DNA from: Adenophora triphylla var. japonica
Lineage: Eukaryota; Streptophyta; Magnoliopsida; Asterales; Campanulaceae
Assembly (NCBI GenBank): GCA_022495995.1
Contig: JAFEMH010001452.1
Location: forward strand, 136,501 to 200,500
DNA length: 64,000 bases
Direction: 5' to 3'
Shown one piece after another: positions 21,590 to 33,460 of this stretch (its first letter is position 1; each line of letters opens with the position of its first letter). The position numbers and the translations under genes are program-made. Below the pieces are notes generated by a model that was not told where the DNA came from, searched no databases, and saw only the letters and a list, made by a program, of their open reading frames with translations.

Positions 21590-23419
21590 AAAATGTCCGC
21601 AATCAACTCGGGGAGGCGGGAAATTACCACAGGAGTCCTGGCCGAGATGAGCCATCAACGGCGCCAATTGTCTTTGAGTCTCCTCGCATGCCGTCTCGAA
21701 TCTCCGCATGACGTCGATCGTTCTCCTCCCCGCATCTCGCGTCCGAACCGCCAAAGCATCCGCAAGCTTTGCCCGCTCGCGTTTCTCCTCCTCCAACGCA
21801 GCCTCCAGAGTGTCGACCCTCGGATCATGAAACGTGGGCTGGGCTACATTTCGCCGACGGCCGGTCGACGTCGACGGGCATTGCCGCCCGTAATCCCCCA
21901 TCCCTAACACTCGGGCTCCTCTCCTTGGATGTCCCTGAGAGGTGACCTCCTGCCAAACATCATGCACGAAGGGGACGGGCTCGCCGGGAGGCGTTCCTTC
22001 GGGAACAACGGCGGCTTGATATGCAGCCTGAAAAATAAAACAAACAATTATAATCATATACACAATGTAAGGTACATAAATAAATTTACATATTCAAAAT
22101 CAAGTCATTTAATGGTAGTTTACTTACAAAGGCAAAAGAGCATCGATCGTCAACCCATTGCGGAGGTTGATCGGGCGCCGTAGAATTCCGAATATGGGTG
22201 CTAGCATAAACATCCACAAAAGTGATATTCGGACCATACTCCCTTTCCTATAAATAAAATAAGCGAGATTATTACTTTGAAATTGTATATATAAATGCAA
22301 CATTTAAACTGATTTAAAAGCATGCATACACTACATTTACACTAAAACTATGGATTTCATAGCATCAACATTGGCTCCCACCTAACATACGTACATAAAC
22401 CTATTTAAAAGCATCCATACACTACTACATTTAAATTAACATACATACCATGCGGTCGTGATGCTCGGCGACCGTGAGCGTCCCCGGTATGCAACGCCGC
22501 CGACCCCGAGGAGCCTCGCTTCTATTTGCCTTGGCCTGTTCGGATACAGCCTTCGCCGCAGGCGACCCCCAATATTCGCAAAATTGACCAAACACCTCAT
22601 CGGTCATAAAAGTAGGACACAAGGGCTGTTGTCCCGCCGCGAGCCGAGCAATATAATAATTTTTCTTCGTGGTACCTATAAAAAATATGAATATCTTGTA
22701 AACATATAATGATGACATTATAAAATTAAAAGAGTATAATCATTGTTAATTAAACTAATTAAGGATAGATAAATATGTTACAAATAAAATCCTTAAACGG
22801 CTTGTGAGCCTCGCTCAAAGAAAACAAATCTAGCCGTCTCCTCGATGATGTCGGGATCCCAATAATATTTAGCCTACAACATATAATGATAACATTACAA
22901 AACTAAAAGAGTATAATCATTATTAATTATAACATTTTAATAACAAACTAACATTTAAGTTTTAAATAAAAACCATTAACACATTACCTTAAACTCATCC
23001 CACGCATCCTCCTTCTGCCTCTGTGGCAATTTTTTCCAGCTTGGGCCAAAACTCGGTCATTTTCCGAGACCGCCGCATTGCCCGATCTTAGTGCCGTGGT
23101 GGGGTATCCACCTACAAACCTCGCCAAGTATATTTATACAATAACATTTTAACTTAAATAATGAATTATATATAAAGCAAAAAGGAACCAACTTATATCA
23201 AATTAATGAAGAGTTACTTACCGGTCATAAAGTGATGAGATCCGCACATATATCCTCCTCGTAATCGACGGTAGTCCGAGTACCGGCCCCGCAGGTGGAG
23301 CTAGTACTACTGTGTGAGGGGTCAACACCATCGCTACCGGATCGGGACGGTTGCGTCCCAGTAATCAAAGTGTAAATGGGCTTGGTCCTCTTACCCTTGC
23401 CCTTTCTACTAGAACTCAT
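21590..23419 (-). pseudogene. CACTA accessory transposase gene (Ptta/En/Spm, Transposase_24-like)
   Basis: Several exons on the minus strand fit together. An N-terminal Lys-rich exon starts MSSSRKGKGKR at 23419. Next come a short exon with WKKLPQRQKEDAWDEFK (about 22985-23055), an exon with KYYWDPDIIEETARFVFF (about 22800-22875), one with FGQFCEYWGSP and QAKANRSEAPRG (about 22440-22678), one with YGPNITFVDVYASTH (22128-22249) and a last one (21590-22029) with a charged helical stretch. Splice borders such as TTTCAG at 22030 and GTAAGT at 22127 are visible. The order matches plant En/Spm accessory transposases, which bind subterminal repeats. The exon joins are partly uncertain and I cannot tell whether it is functional. 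Confidence 0.6.
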
Positions 23420-24144
23420 CTGTATTACAGTAAAAATATTAAAATATACAACTTTAACAATAAGAATGTCTTGTTGAAATTGAAACTCGCGGGAAACAAT
23501 TTCTCCATTGTAATGCTCCATGCTGCCTTAAATTGGGGCTGCTGGGACTTTTTACCTATTAATATTGTGAATAATTGTATCAACAAATCTTGAGCTCTAG
23601 TTCAAACTAAACTAAAGGATAATGGTGTCCCTACCTAACCACCTACTCTGTCCTTTAAGTGCATGTTTGATAAACCTATCCCATCCCGAAATGCATGATT
23701 ATATGAAATGCAAATATCACTTTGCCTACTTGCTTTATAATCGAAAATAAAGAAATTTCGGCTTTTGCATAGACCTAAATTATTACTATTGTGAATAATT
23801 TTAAATATTAATATTTAATTCTTTGTTGTAAAATATATAATTTTACAATGATGAATTAAATTAACATAATCACCGTCCGCGATGCCGTCAATCGCCCCAA
23901 AATGAGATCTAGAACTAGATGTTCCTAAACTATTTCATCCACAGTTTTCTTACTTATTTGTTTGTAATTGAGATCAATTAAAGTCTCAACTCATGATCAT
24001 TCGTGCTTACTTTTATTAGTTTAATATATTTGTTTTATTAGTTTAATATATTTGTTGGGTTATCAAAATTGTTATTATTCTTCCTAATTCTTTTAAATGG
24101 ATATTTAATGTGATTTGTACCAAGCAAAATGAGTTCGTGTGAAA
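23420..24144. other. Non-coding CACTA interior with a patch shared with element A
   Basis: Mostly AT-rich with no supported gene. It is probably intron or leader of the transposase gene, whose 5' exons lie near 25.6-26.1 kb. Bases 23871-23895 are an exact reverse complement of 16090-16114 in element A, and AGATCTAGAAC occurs close by in both. Confidence 0.4.
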
Positions 24145-24442
24145 TCTATAGTATAAATTAAACCCCTCCGTGAACAGTTCTATGAACAGTTCCGGAGGGG
24201 TTTTTCCCTATTTTGCCCTCACTATTTAGTCTGTTTCCCATTTTGCCCTTAAAACGTAAATGGGCTTTGGATTTGGGCTAAGACTTTGGGTTTGGGCTAA
24301 GAGTGGGCTTTAGGAGGGTTTACTTAAATTAATTAAGTAACTGATATTTTTTTATTTTTTTTTTAAATTTAAAAAAAAAATTAATATGAAAAAAAAATAA
24401 AAAAAATACACCCGTGTGCTTGGACACGGGCATATGTACTAG
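24145..24442 (+). mobile_element. 298-bp non-autonomous Helitron
   Basis: The left end is TCTATAGTATAAATTA directly after an A, matching the usual TCTATA-type Helitron start. The right end is CTAG followed by T, so it sits between A and T as Helitrons do. A strong hairpin (CCCGTGT, loop, ACACGGG, 24411-24430) lies 8-9 bp before CTAG. The 5' part also has a GC-rich inverted repeat, CCCCTCCG...CGGAGGGG. No coding. It lies in the CACTA interior, upstream of or within introns of the transposase gene. Confidence 0.75.
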
Positions 24443-25559
24443 TAATAACATATAAAGCAGATTCAAGGTGGTCTCAGTCTAAGTTGATCTTAAAGTTAGC
24501 ACTTCCACACTCACTCTAGCAACTGCTCTATGGACACAAGATTACATTGTCTAGATTGTGCTCCTCCTCTTAAAGTACATTCTGGACCTTCCATCCATTT
24601 ATACGTCAGGAACGTGCTTTGCTTGTTAGTACGTTGTTTATACCACAGTAATATTGCACTAAGACTATATTTATTTTTTAATTCAGAAATGTGACACCGT
24701 AAAGCATAGAACATTATTATTTGGGATGATTGCTAATGATTCTTGGGTGTTCTAAGAAGGAATGACTTGCAAAGGAGGCGATTCTTCCTCTTTTCTTTTT
24801 TCATCTAACTCTAACTAGGGTGCAAACTTGAGCCATTGTTCCAACTTTGATCTTAAGCTTTAGGCCATCTCGTATACTTGATTACTCCAACTATGTTCTA
24901 ATTAATGTATCCCACTTCACTAAATTGGTATCATTGTTCAACAATCATAAAATGGTATTAAGCCATTAAACTCAATCCAGCTTAATATGAACAAATTGAG
25001 CACCGCTTCGACTTCCAAAAAAATAGGTCTTGTTTTCAAGACACAATATAATGTGCAACCCCAAGGCCCAAACATTCAGCATTGGAGAAAAAGGTGATAA
25101 CATTGTACATAGTATATCTAGAAAAAAAAAATAGGAAAGAGGTTGTTTTCATATCCAAACTCAAGTTCTTAACATTCACTTAGGCTTCAAAGATCTACTA
25201 TTACACAAACATAATTAACCATGTACATTTCATGCTGTAATCAGAAGTTCTTCTGTATAAATCTTATTCATCTCAAATACATAAATTTATTTACTAGAAG
25301 AAAATCTAATGACAACATGTGAATCCACAGTCATACAAACCAATCAGACAAAGAAATAAACAATAGAATGACATAAATTCCAATCAATAAAGTAACATTC
25401 AATTAACAAGCACATATGTAAAATCCATCAAGTAGAAATTTAAGTCAAACGTAACATCTCCAAAGTAATGCAATAAAGATATTACTCAAGTCTTATCCAA
25501 AAGACCTAGTTAACAAAGGAGGACAATAAGCCAATATTCCGAAAAAAAAAACAGAAAAA
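24443..25559. other. AT-rich CACTA interior without recognisable features
   Basis: No reading frame or repeat of note. It fits an intron of the minus-strand transposase transcript. Confidence 0.35.
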
Positions 25560-26080
25560 ACAAACCTAAGCAGTTAACCAATTTCTTGAAATTTCTTGAA
25601 ATCGATAAATAAATAAATCATAAAAATCGATGAAGAGGGGGAATCGAAATACCTGGTTGATGAATACAGAGAAGAGAGAGAAATTGACCGTGGAAGGAGG
25701 CGGACGGACCAACGGAGACGACGGCGTGAGACGGTGGAGAGGTGGACGGAACCCTAGATTGGCAAAAATACAGAACCCTAGATTGGCAAAAACCGCATCA
25801 GCAATATAATTGATTAAAAAAGAATACAATCGAATGTAGTTTAACGAGGGGAAATCACGTACCTTGAAGAAGAGAGAGCTAGGATTGAGAAATTGGATCG
25901 CTTCGAGAGGGAGAGAGACGCAGATGGTGAAGACGGTGGAGATGGTGGACGGCGAAGGTTCGTCACGGCGGAGACGGTGGAGAGGTGGACGACGGCGGCG
26001 ATTCTTCTTCTAGGTCGCAGAGAGCGGGAAGAGAGAGAAAGCGGGAAGAGAGAGAGAGGGAAATTGATACGTAATTGATA
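25560..26080 (-). promoter_or_regulatory. Leader exons of the CACTA transposase transcript
   Basis: On the minus strand a CT-rich, CCACC/CCGTC-rich stretch resembles a plant 5' leader. Possible splice donors are AAG|GTACGT at about 25862 and CAG|GTATTT at about 25653. The promoter would lie in or next to the subterminal repeats at 26095-26330, the usual arrangement in CACTA elements. No clear TATA box was identified. Confidence 0.4.
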
Positions 26081-26094
26081 TCTCCGAGGGATTA

Positions 26095-26330
26095 AATGAG
26101 TTTTTATAATTTCCCCCGACGGAATATTCCGCCGCTAAATATTAATTATAGCGGCGGAAATTAAATTCCGATGCTATAATTAATATTTAGCGGCGGAATA
26201 TTCCGTCGTCTGTAAATCCGACGCTAAACTATACGTACGCTCACCTGATCGATGACATGGCACTCTCACCGACGGAAATTTCCGCCGCCGATTTTAAATT
26301 CAACACGGAAATTTCCGCCGCTATTATTAA
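26095..26330. repeat. Subterminal CCGTCGCTAAA repeats, inner block
   Basis: Several copies in both orientations of GACGGAATATTCCGCCGCTA-like units. Element C and the cassette separate this block from the terminal block at 38380-38858, so both probably formed one right-hand subterminal region originally. Confidence 0.75.
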
Positions 26331-26459
26331 TAAATATAATTGTTTTCATTATATTTTTGAAAAAATAAATAAATCATTAATATTTATTAATTTTAATTTA
26401 ATAAATATCATTATTTTTATTTATATAAAAATAAATAAATCATAAATATTTATGATATT

Positions 26460-27063
26460 TGTTTTGGTAGAAAAAACAATAGAGTAGAATCTTAACTATG
26501 TTTAGTGTGTGGATTGAATAATAAGGAGGGAACTATGGAATTCGATTATATGAAACAAGAAAATGAAAAACGAGACAATGACAACGCGATTTGTTAACGA
26601 GGAAAACCTTGGAGGTGATAACCTCTTTGGAAAAAACCCCGGGAGTTAGGTCTCCAACCTTAAAGGTTCCACTATAATGATCACAATTACAACTTCGGAA
26701 GATAATGGAGAGGATTACAAGAGTTTGTGTGTAAAGTGTGTGCGTATGAGCATGAGTGTCATTTTCCGTCTCCATTTCCCCTTAAATACAAGTAACTAAG
26801 AAAGAGTCAAATATGGTTCCTACAATCTCGGCATTGTGGTTTATCTTTTCAACCTCCGTGAGACCAAGTCGCCCTAGCCGTTTGAAGGTCTGTTGAACGT
26901 GCTTGAAGGTTGTTTCCGCATTCCTCTCTTAATTACTGAAAAATAAGAATAATAATATTAGGAAATATTGGACAAGTAAATATTTAAAACAATACTTACA
27001 GTGTAATGACATCTCGTTATGCAGATCACCAAGATGTCGTCATGTCAAAAAATGCCCACAACA
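26460..27063 (-). repeat. 3' LTR of element C
   Basis: 604 bp. On the minus strand the ends are TGTTGTGGGC and CCAAAACA. It differs from the other LTR by one substitution near 26892 and a small complex change near 27025. An 80-codon frame inside occurs identically in both LTRs and has no protein support. Confidence 0.92.
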
Positions 27064-27078
27064 ATTTGTCCCCAAAAA
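27064..27078 (-). other. Polypurine tract, element C
   Basis: The minus strand reads GTTTTTGGGGACAAAT directly before the 3' LTR, a typical plus-strand primer. Confidence 0.65.
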
Positions 27079-27464
27079 CATTTGACTATGTAGGCAAATC
27101 GAAGAGGCAAAATGTTTTTCCTTTTGAATTAATGACCCAACCGTTACTCCGCCCGATGGGACGTTCTTGGGAGACGTGGCGATGAAATGAACGGTTGGGG
27201 AGAGAGTTAATTTTGAAAAGGGATTCTTTTTTCCTTTTTATTAACCGCTTGAGAAAACTTATCTTCTCAAATCTCCTTTTAACCTCCTTTGGCCCACGGC
27301 GCCGTTCGCTTTCAAGGTAAAATCACTCCATCTCCGACCTTCTTCCTTTGTTTATTTTTTCTCTTGATTAACCGTTCATCTTCTAACCGGCTTCAAATGT
27401 GACGGTTAGGAATACGAGGCGAGTAAAAAGGAAGAGTTTTGATAACCGCAATTTCGGATAATTA

Positions 27465-28330
27465 TTTGTGATTATCCAATCCTCTACAAATTCTTTATCC
27501 AAATCATACGTCTCTTTCTATATTACGAGGAGAGAAATTTTCTTAAGCATACAAATTTCTATAATTACGACGCTCTCAAGTAAGTTGGGATCAACGTATC
27601 ACTTGGCTATTTTATTGAATCCCGCTAACATATATTCTTATATGCAAGTGACTTTCTCCGGCTTGACGACAAGTGATATTGTGGCCAAATATAAAGGTAA
27701 AATGAAAGCGGAAGAGAACATACCAGAGATAAACAAGATTACTCCGAAGAGAAAAAGGTTGGAACAAATCCCGGCGTAGAGAAACAAATTTAGAGTGAAG
27801 AAGTGTTGGAAAATCAGTAAGATTTGCTTTTGAATCGTAGACACCTTGATCCTCTTTTTATTTTTAGTAAAATACCTCCTCTTGTTGATGATAGATTGTC
27901 TCGATGGCCAAATTAATGTCCAAAGAAATCAGACATTGAGGGAAAAGTGTGATACCTACGACATGAGTAAGGCCGAATATGAGAAGGATTTGAGGGAGGC
28001 CGCAAGCATAATAAGGGAAAGGGATTGGAGATCGTGGACAAGAATGAAGAGATATTAAAATGGCGGTCCAAAGCTTGCAAGCGTCGACATCGGGCCATGA
28101 AAGGGAGATGGAAGCATTTCGGGATGACTTGGTGCATGAGACCGCAAAAGCGCCTTTGAAACTAGAATCCAAATGATTGAGGAATATCAAGCAGAGTGCA
28201 TGTGAATTGGAACCCGAGTGAAGAGAAGATGGCTTTGCAAATGATTCACGAGGAAAAAGCAATCGATGATTTCAAGGATCTAGAGCAGGCCGGTGAGGAC
28301 ACCGACCGGGGTGATTTCTAGGAGAAGTTA
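27465..28330 (+). pseudogene. Antisense ORF remnant of element C
   Basis: Broken plus-strand frames lie downstream of pol and opposite to it. The first ends KMKAEENIPEINKITPKRKR. A second (27846-28058) includes EKDLREAASIIRERDW, and a third, beginning MAVQSLQASTSGHEREMEAF, follows; both look like charged coiled coil. Position, orientation and a coiled-coil C-terminus match antisense ORFs of Tat elements, but no PMD core is visible here, so the call rests mainly on context. Confidence 0.4.
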
Positions 28331-29189
28331 TTCCGTAGCAATACCTCCGACAAATGCCACCTCGAAAAATGTAAAATAAACTTGCTCTTGATGTTGCTTT
28401 GGGGTGGAATCCCTTAAGACAAGTTTTATTTTGGTTTGGTTTGTAATAGGTCCTTAAGGGCCAAAGACAATCTTTTTTAAGTGTTGGGTTGGTTCAACAC
28501 TTTCGCACTTTTACTTTGGTGGTTTGGATACATTATGGTTATTTTAGTTTAGTTATGGTCTAATGGTTTTCAAGCACGTCAAGGCTTGTTTCTTTTTTGG
28601 ATAATTTTTCGTATGTTTTTCACATATGGTGACATGATAGTATGTCAGAATAATAGGTATGTAGGATGACATGTAGATGTCATAAACCGTAGATACTTAG
28701 ATGACACGTATATACCATAAACCGTAGATACTTAGATGACACGAATATGCCATAACCATAAGAATAATGCTTAAGATCAATCATCTAACCGAGCGGGAAT
28801 GGGTAAGCTATATGAGTTTACCCATATAGGCCCACCCCACACCTCAATTAGTGAGATAACTTGCGCTCCAGTGCGAAGGTGTGGTAACCTAACTTCTTTA
28901 GAAAGAGGTAATTAACTCTTTAAACCTTAGAAGGGATTGTGTACCTTTACTTGAGAAGAGATGGCCGCCTCTAACGGAGGAGGAATCGTTGTTCTTTGCA
29001 TGCTTTCGATATGTCCCCATGTAAATGTGTCAATACCTCATAAGATAGAAACACGTTAAAAACGGACGCCAACTAAGGTTGACGTCTCTCACAAAGCATG
29101 TTAGAGACATCTTATCATGTAAATAATTAAAAAGATACATAGGAGAAAAGAATTAAAATACGATTCATACCCGAAAGATGAGTTCATGG
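28331..29189. other. 3' non-coding region of element C
   Basis: No gene is visible. A 32-34 bp unit around CATAAACCGTAGATACTTAG followed by ATGACACG occurs two to three times at about 28676-28760. This is the usual place for tandem repeats in such elements. Confidence 0.5.
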
Positions 29190-30200
29190 GAAGTCATATT
29201 TAAATGTAATACCTTTGAGATGAATGGCGTTCCAACTTCGGGGTATCATTTGGCCATCCAAGGTTGCAAGGCGATATGCTCCTTTTCCGGCTTGTGCATC
29301 TATCAAGTAGGGTCCCTCCCATTTTGGGGCGAGCTTGCCCGCATTGGACTCCTTGGTATTTTGGAATGCCTTTCGTAGGACTAAGTCTCCTACTTGAAAC
29401 CTTCGACCCCGACGTTTTTATTGTATGATCGGGCTACCCTTTGCCGATATGCTGCCATGCGAACTTTGGCCATATCCCTTAGCTCGTCCACGTATCCAGG
29501 GAATGTATCAAGATGTCTTTATTATTTTCGTATGTAAGCAAGCCGTATCTTGCCGTAGGTACAAGGACTTCGCCGGAATAACAGATCTCGGGCCCAAATA
29601 CAAGTGAATAGGGGTTTGACCGGTAGCATTCTTAGATGTCGTCCCTGTCACCCCATAGGACCATTGGTAATTCTTCCGCCCAACGTCCTTTTTTTCTGGT
29701 TTAGTCTCTTTTTTAAGTTGCCGATCATTATTTTGTTGCTAGACTCGCCTCGTCCATTGGCTTCGAGGGTGAACAGCGAAGACGTTACCATCTTAACACC
29801 CCAAGCCGTCAAGAAATCTTGGGTCCTCTTGCCGATGAACCGAGAGCCGTTGTCACAAATTATTTCGATGGAATTCCAAATCGGCTAAATATGTTCCTTT
29901 TGATAAAAGATATTACTTCTTTATCACGAACTTGCACATATGCCTCACCTCTACCCACTTAGAAAAGTAGTCTCGTCATGGCCAAAAGAAATACTCGTCC
30001 CCGGTGCTCGGGAAGTTTTCCTACAATGTCCATTCCCCAAACCATAAACGGCCAAGGTGACAGATAGGATGTAGCAATTCACTGGCCGGTGCAGATGTCC
30101 CCATGTCGCCGACAGAATCGCATTTCTTTGCGTAGTCAATGGCGTCTTTTCTCATTGTGGGCCAGTAAATAGCCCAACCTTAGAGCTTTAGTATGTAAAC
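29190..30200 (-). pseudogene. Integrase remnant, element C
   Basis: Reading right to left, PWPFMVWGMDIVGKLP (about 30030-30080) is the start of the integrase core with the first catalytic Asp. Later come VDELRDMAKVRMAAYRQRVA and RSYNKNVGVEGFK (about 29390-29490), then, after a one-base shift, VGDLVLRKAFQN and KWEGPYLI of the C-terminal part. Stops and shifts are frequent, and I could not place the second Asp and the Glu with confidence. The protein would have inserted C cDNA into the genome. Confidence 0.65.
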
Positions 30201-30479
30201 TTCTGCCCCGGTATGATTTCCACAATCTCCTTCATGCAGCTCCTTGAGAACCTCGATGGGCTCTATCTCGCTTCTAGACACCTTAAGTAGTGACTGGCAA
30301 AGCATTTTCTAAACAAGAGATTATCAATAAGTACATATTTAGATACTCTTACCCCGAAGGCTCTCGCATTCTTCTCCTCAACTGGGATCGTATCATCTAA
30401 GAGATACTTGATAATAGGGGCCGTCCAAGAGGTTGATGCAGGAGAGGAAGGTATGTCAACATCTAGGACGAACATCTCG

Positions 30480-31060
30480 AGATTGTCAATTGCTTTGGGA
30501 TGTCAACATGCACGATTGGGATATTGGTTTGTGAGAAGCTTTTGAAGGCCGAACCCAAATTTGCCAAAGCATCGCCTTGAGAATTTTCTTCTCGCGGATT
30601 TGTTCCAAGGAAAATGTTTTGAATTTGGCCGAAATAATTTTTACAATTTCCAAATATGTCGTCATTTTAGCATTTTTCGCGACGTAGGACCCATTGTATT
30701 GATTAACAATTAGTAATGAATCCATGAACACCCGGATATGCTTGACATCTAAGTCTTGGGCCGCCGTTAAACCCGCGATAAGTGCCTCGTACTCGCTTCA
30801 TTGTTGGTAGCCTTGAAGCCGCAATCGATAGATTGTGGTATTATGTCCCCTTGTGGCGATTTTAGTACAACTCCAAGACCTGTACCTCTCATGTTGGAAG
30901 CACCGTCCATGTAGAGAGTCCAAATTTTTAGAATGTCATCATCTTGAAGTTGCTGTACTTCCAATTCCACCTCTTGTTGTAGGGTTGGATCGAAATCGCC
31001 CACAAAATTCTGCCAGGGCTTGAGATTTTATTGCAGCTTCTAGGCTCGTACTTGATGTCG
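30480..31060 (-). pseudogene. RNase H remnant, element C
   Basis: The fragment LYMDGASNMRGTGLGVVLK and, further on, GFKATNNEA represent an RNase H core with its first Asp. It is the kind that follows the Gypsy RT-RNase H block in Tat elements. A shift right after NNEA disrupts the second acidic residue. A continuation (FMDSLLIVNQYNGSY) is in another frame at 30486-30731. Confidence 0.65.
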
Positions 31061-31265
31061 TATGTGCTTAACTCGTACAGACCATTTCGACATTCGACCT
31101 CGACATCTCTGGTTTTCTCATGACATTCTTAATAGGATAGTTAGTGCGTACAATAATAGTATGTGTTTCAAAATAGTGCCTTAATTTAATGTATGCTTAT
31201 CAAAGCTAAAATTAATTTTTGTAAATGAGAATACCTGGTCTCAAAGCATTCTAAGAGTGTCTTAC

Positions 31266-32163
31266 TTATATAGTAGATGGGTTGCCGATTGCCATCTCGT
31301 TCGTTATCAAGATCGCACTTACAGGCGCCTTCGGATACTCGCTAGGTAGATGTAAAGATGTTCTTCTATCTCGAGGTTTGGCCAATAAGGGAGGTGTCGA
31401 CAAGTAAGTTTTGAGTTCCCGAAAAGCTTTTTCATGTTGGTCCTCCCATTGAAACTTTTTGTTCTTTCTTAAGATGTCGTAGAAAGGTTTGCATCGGTCC
31501 GAGGATTTTGAAATGAATCTAGTGAGTGCGGCAATTTTTCCCGTTAGTCTTTGGACGTCCTGACAGATTGAGGTGATGACAGTTGAGAATGGCGCGTATT
31601 TGTTCTGGGGCGGCTTCAATGCCTCTTTTAGTGACCATATAGCCCAAAACTTGCCGGCTTTCATTCCGAAGTTGCATTTAGCCGGATTAAGTTTCATATT
31701 GAAACAATCCAAGATGTCAAAGGCTTGAGAGAGATTGCTAATGTGGTCCTCGGCCTTCTTAGACTTAACAACCATGTCGTCGATGTATACCTCCATTGTG
31801 TCCCCAATCCGATCCTTAAACATCTTGTTGACGAGCCTTTGATACGTTGCACCCGCATTTTTTAGTCCAAAAGGCATGGCAATATAACAATAAATACCCG
31901 AGGGGGTTATGAAGGCAAGTGTCTTCTTGGTCGATGGTTCCATCTCGAATTTGTTGAAATCCTTAGGACGCGTCCATGAATGTGAGGAGTTCGTGACCCG
32001 AGGTGGCATCAACTAATGAATCTATGTGCGGCAAAGGGAAAGGATCTTTTGGGCGTGCCTTATTTAAGTCGGTGAAGTCGACGCAAACTCGCCATTTCCC
32101 GTTTCTCTTCTCTACCACAACCACATTTGCCAACCATCTTGGATAATCGACCTCTCGTATCAT
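31266..32163 (-). pseudogene. Reverse transcriptase, element C
   Basis: The N-terminal part (32163-31963) has WRVCVDFTDLNKARPKDPFP. After a shift the core continues with MPFGLKNAGATYQRLVNKMF and the catalytic YIDDMVVKS, then NPAKCNFGM and the connection region (QWEDQHEKAFRELKTYLSTP). This is the standard Ty3/Gypsy RT order. The polymerase signature is intact, but the frameshift at about 31963-32012 prevents a full product. Confidence 0.85.
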
Positions 32164-32522
32164 GTTGGCTTTGAGTAAGCGCTCTACCTCCTCCTTGATG
32201 ATCCGATTTACGGTTTCGCAAACTTTCTACGTTTCTCGGTGTACCGGTTTGAAGCCGGGATCTATGTTAAGTTTGTGAGTGATGACATCTTTGCTAATGC
32301 CGGTCATGTCATCATGTTTCCAAGCGAAACTTTTTATTCTCGCTTCTTAATAGGTTCACAAGCTTCTCCTCTATATCTCGACGATATGTCGGTGCCAATA
32401 AGTACTTTGATGTCCGGTTGGAAGGATCTAACAATACTTCTTTCACATCATCCTCCCTAGCTTCCAGACTTCACGTACTTTCTTCGGTAATTGCTATGCT
32501 TGTTTTGGAGATGTAGACGCCT

Positions 32523-32905
32523 TCATTGAAGTTTTGTAACATTCCTTGGCCACCTGTTGATCATCAGAATCTTAGCGACACCCCAAGGTGTTGGAAACTT
32601 CACACATTGATGGTAAGTGGAGGGTACGGCCATCATTCCATGAATCCACGGTCTTCCAAGAATTACATTGTAAGATGTTGCGCAATCAATTACACAAAAC
32701 CGTTCCACGGTGTTGAGGCCCTTTGAGTATATTGGAAGCTTTATCTCCCCACTGTTTCTTTGACTTCGCCACCGAAGCCTACCAAAGATCGAAGATTTTT
32801 TGACAATCTCCGATTCCGGGATGTTCATTTCTTTAAGGATACCCAACATAATAAGATTGACGGAGCTGCCCCCATCTACCGTAATACGTCGTATGGTACA
32901 GCTTG
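32523..32905 (-). pseudogene. Aspartic protease, element C
   Basis: VDGGSSVNLIMLGILKEMNI is the active-site region (Asp-Gly-Gly in place of Asp-Thr/Ser-Gly, as often in this lineage). The flap and hydrophobic core follow with YNVILGRPWIHGMMAVPSTY. The two parts are in different frames. It would process the Gag-Pol precursor. Confidence 0.7.
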
Positions 32906-33460
32906 GCGATCTCGCAAGGAAATGACCAGACCGTCATGATGGGGTTCCAGCAAGTTATCACGATCACTTTCATCAAAGACAATTGGGTGCTGGCAAGGTA
33001 TCGACATCCCGGGCCGTCTCTCCGGCTTTTCATCTTTTGACTCCTTAGCATGTCGTTTTGCGGCGTAATAGGATGTTCCACATATTTACGAGCCTCCACT
33101 AATGAAGTTGATCACCTTTGTTGATGCCGGGGAGAAACCGGTCTTTCACCTTCATGAGGAGCTTCAGACTTTTCAACTTTCTTTCTTCTCGGGATCCCAA
33201 CAGCTTCCTTAAGATGTCCTTTCGAGAGCAAGTAACCGATCTCCTTTCTTAATGCGATGCAGCCTTTCAAGAACATGCCCAAAGTCTTCATGGTAAGCAC
33301 ACCATTTTGATTTGTCACGCCATCCCGTGGTTTTGTCCGTTTTCTTTGGCCATCCGGCTTTGTCTCCCAGGTTGCCCATTGCGCAAAGTACACCCGAAAT
33401 ATCAACCAAAACAATAATCAGAAATGTTAGGCACATTATCATTATCTTCATCCTCACCGT

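Noticed and set aside
26533..26775. 80-codon frame METENDTHAHTHTLYTQ, identical at 34973-35215
   Set aside because: The two copies are the two LTRs of element C. The frame has no domain and lies across the LTR, so it is not a duplicated gene.
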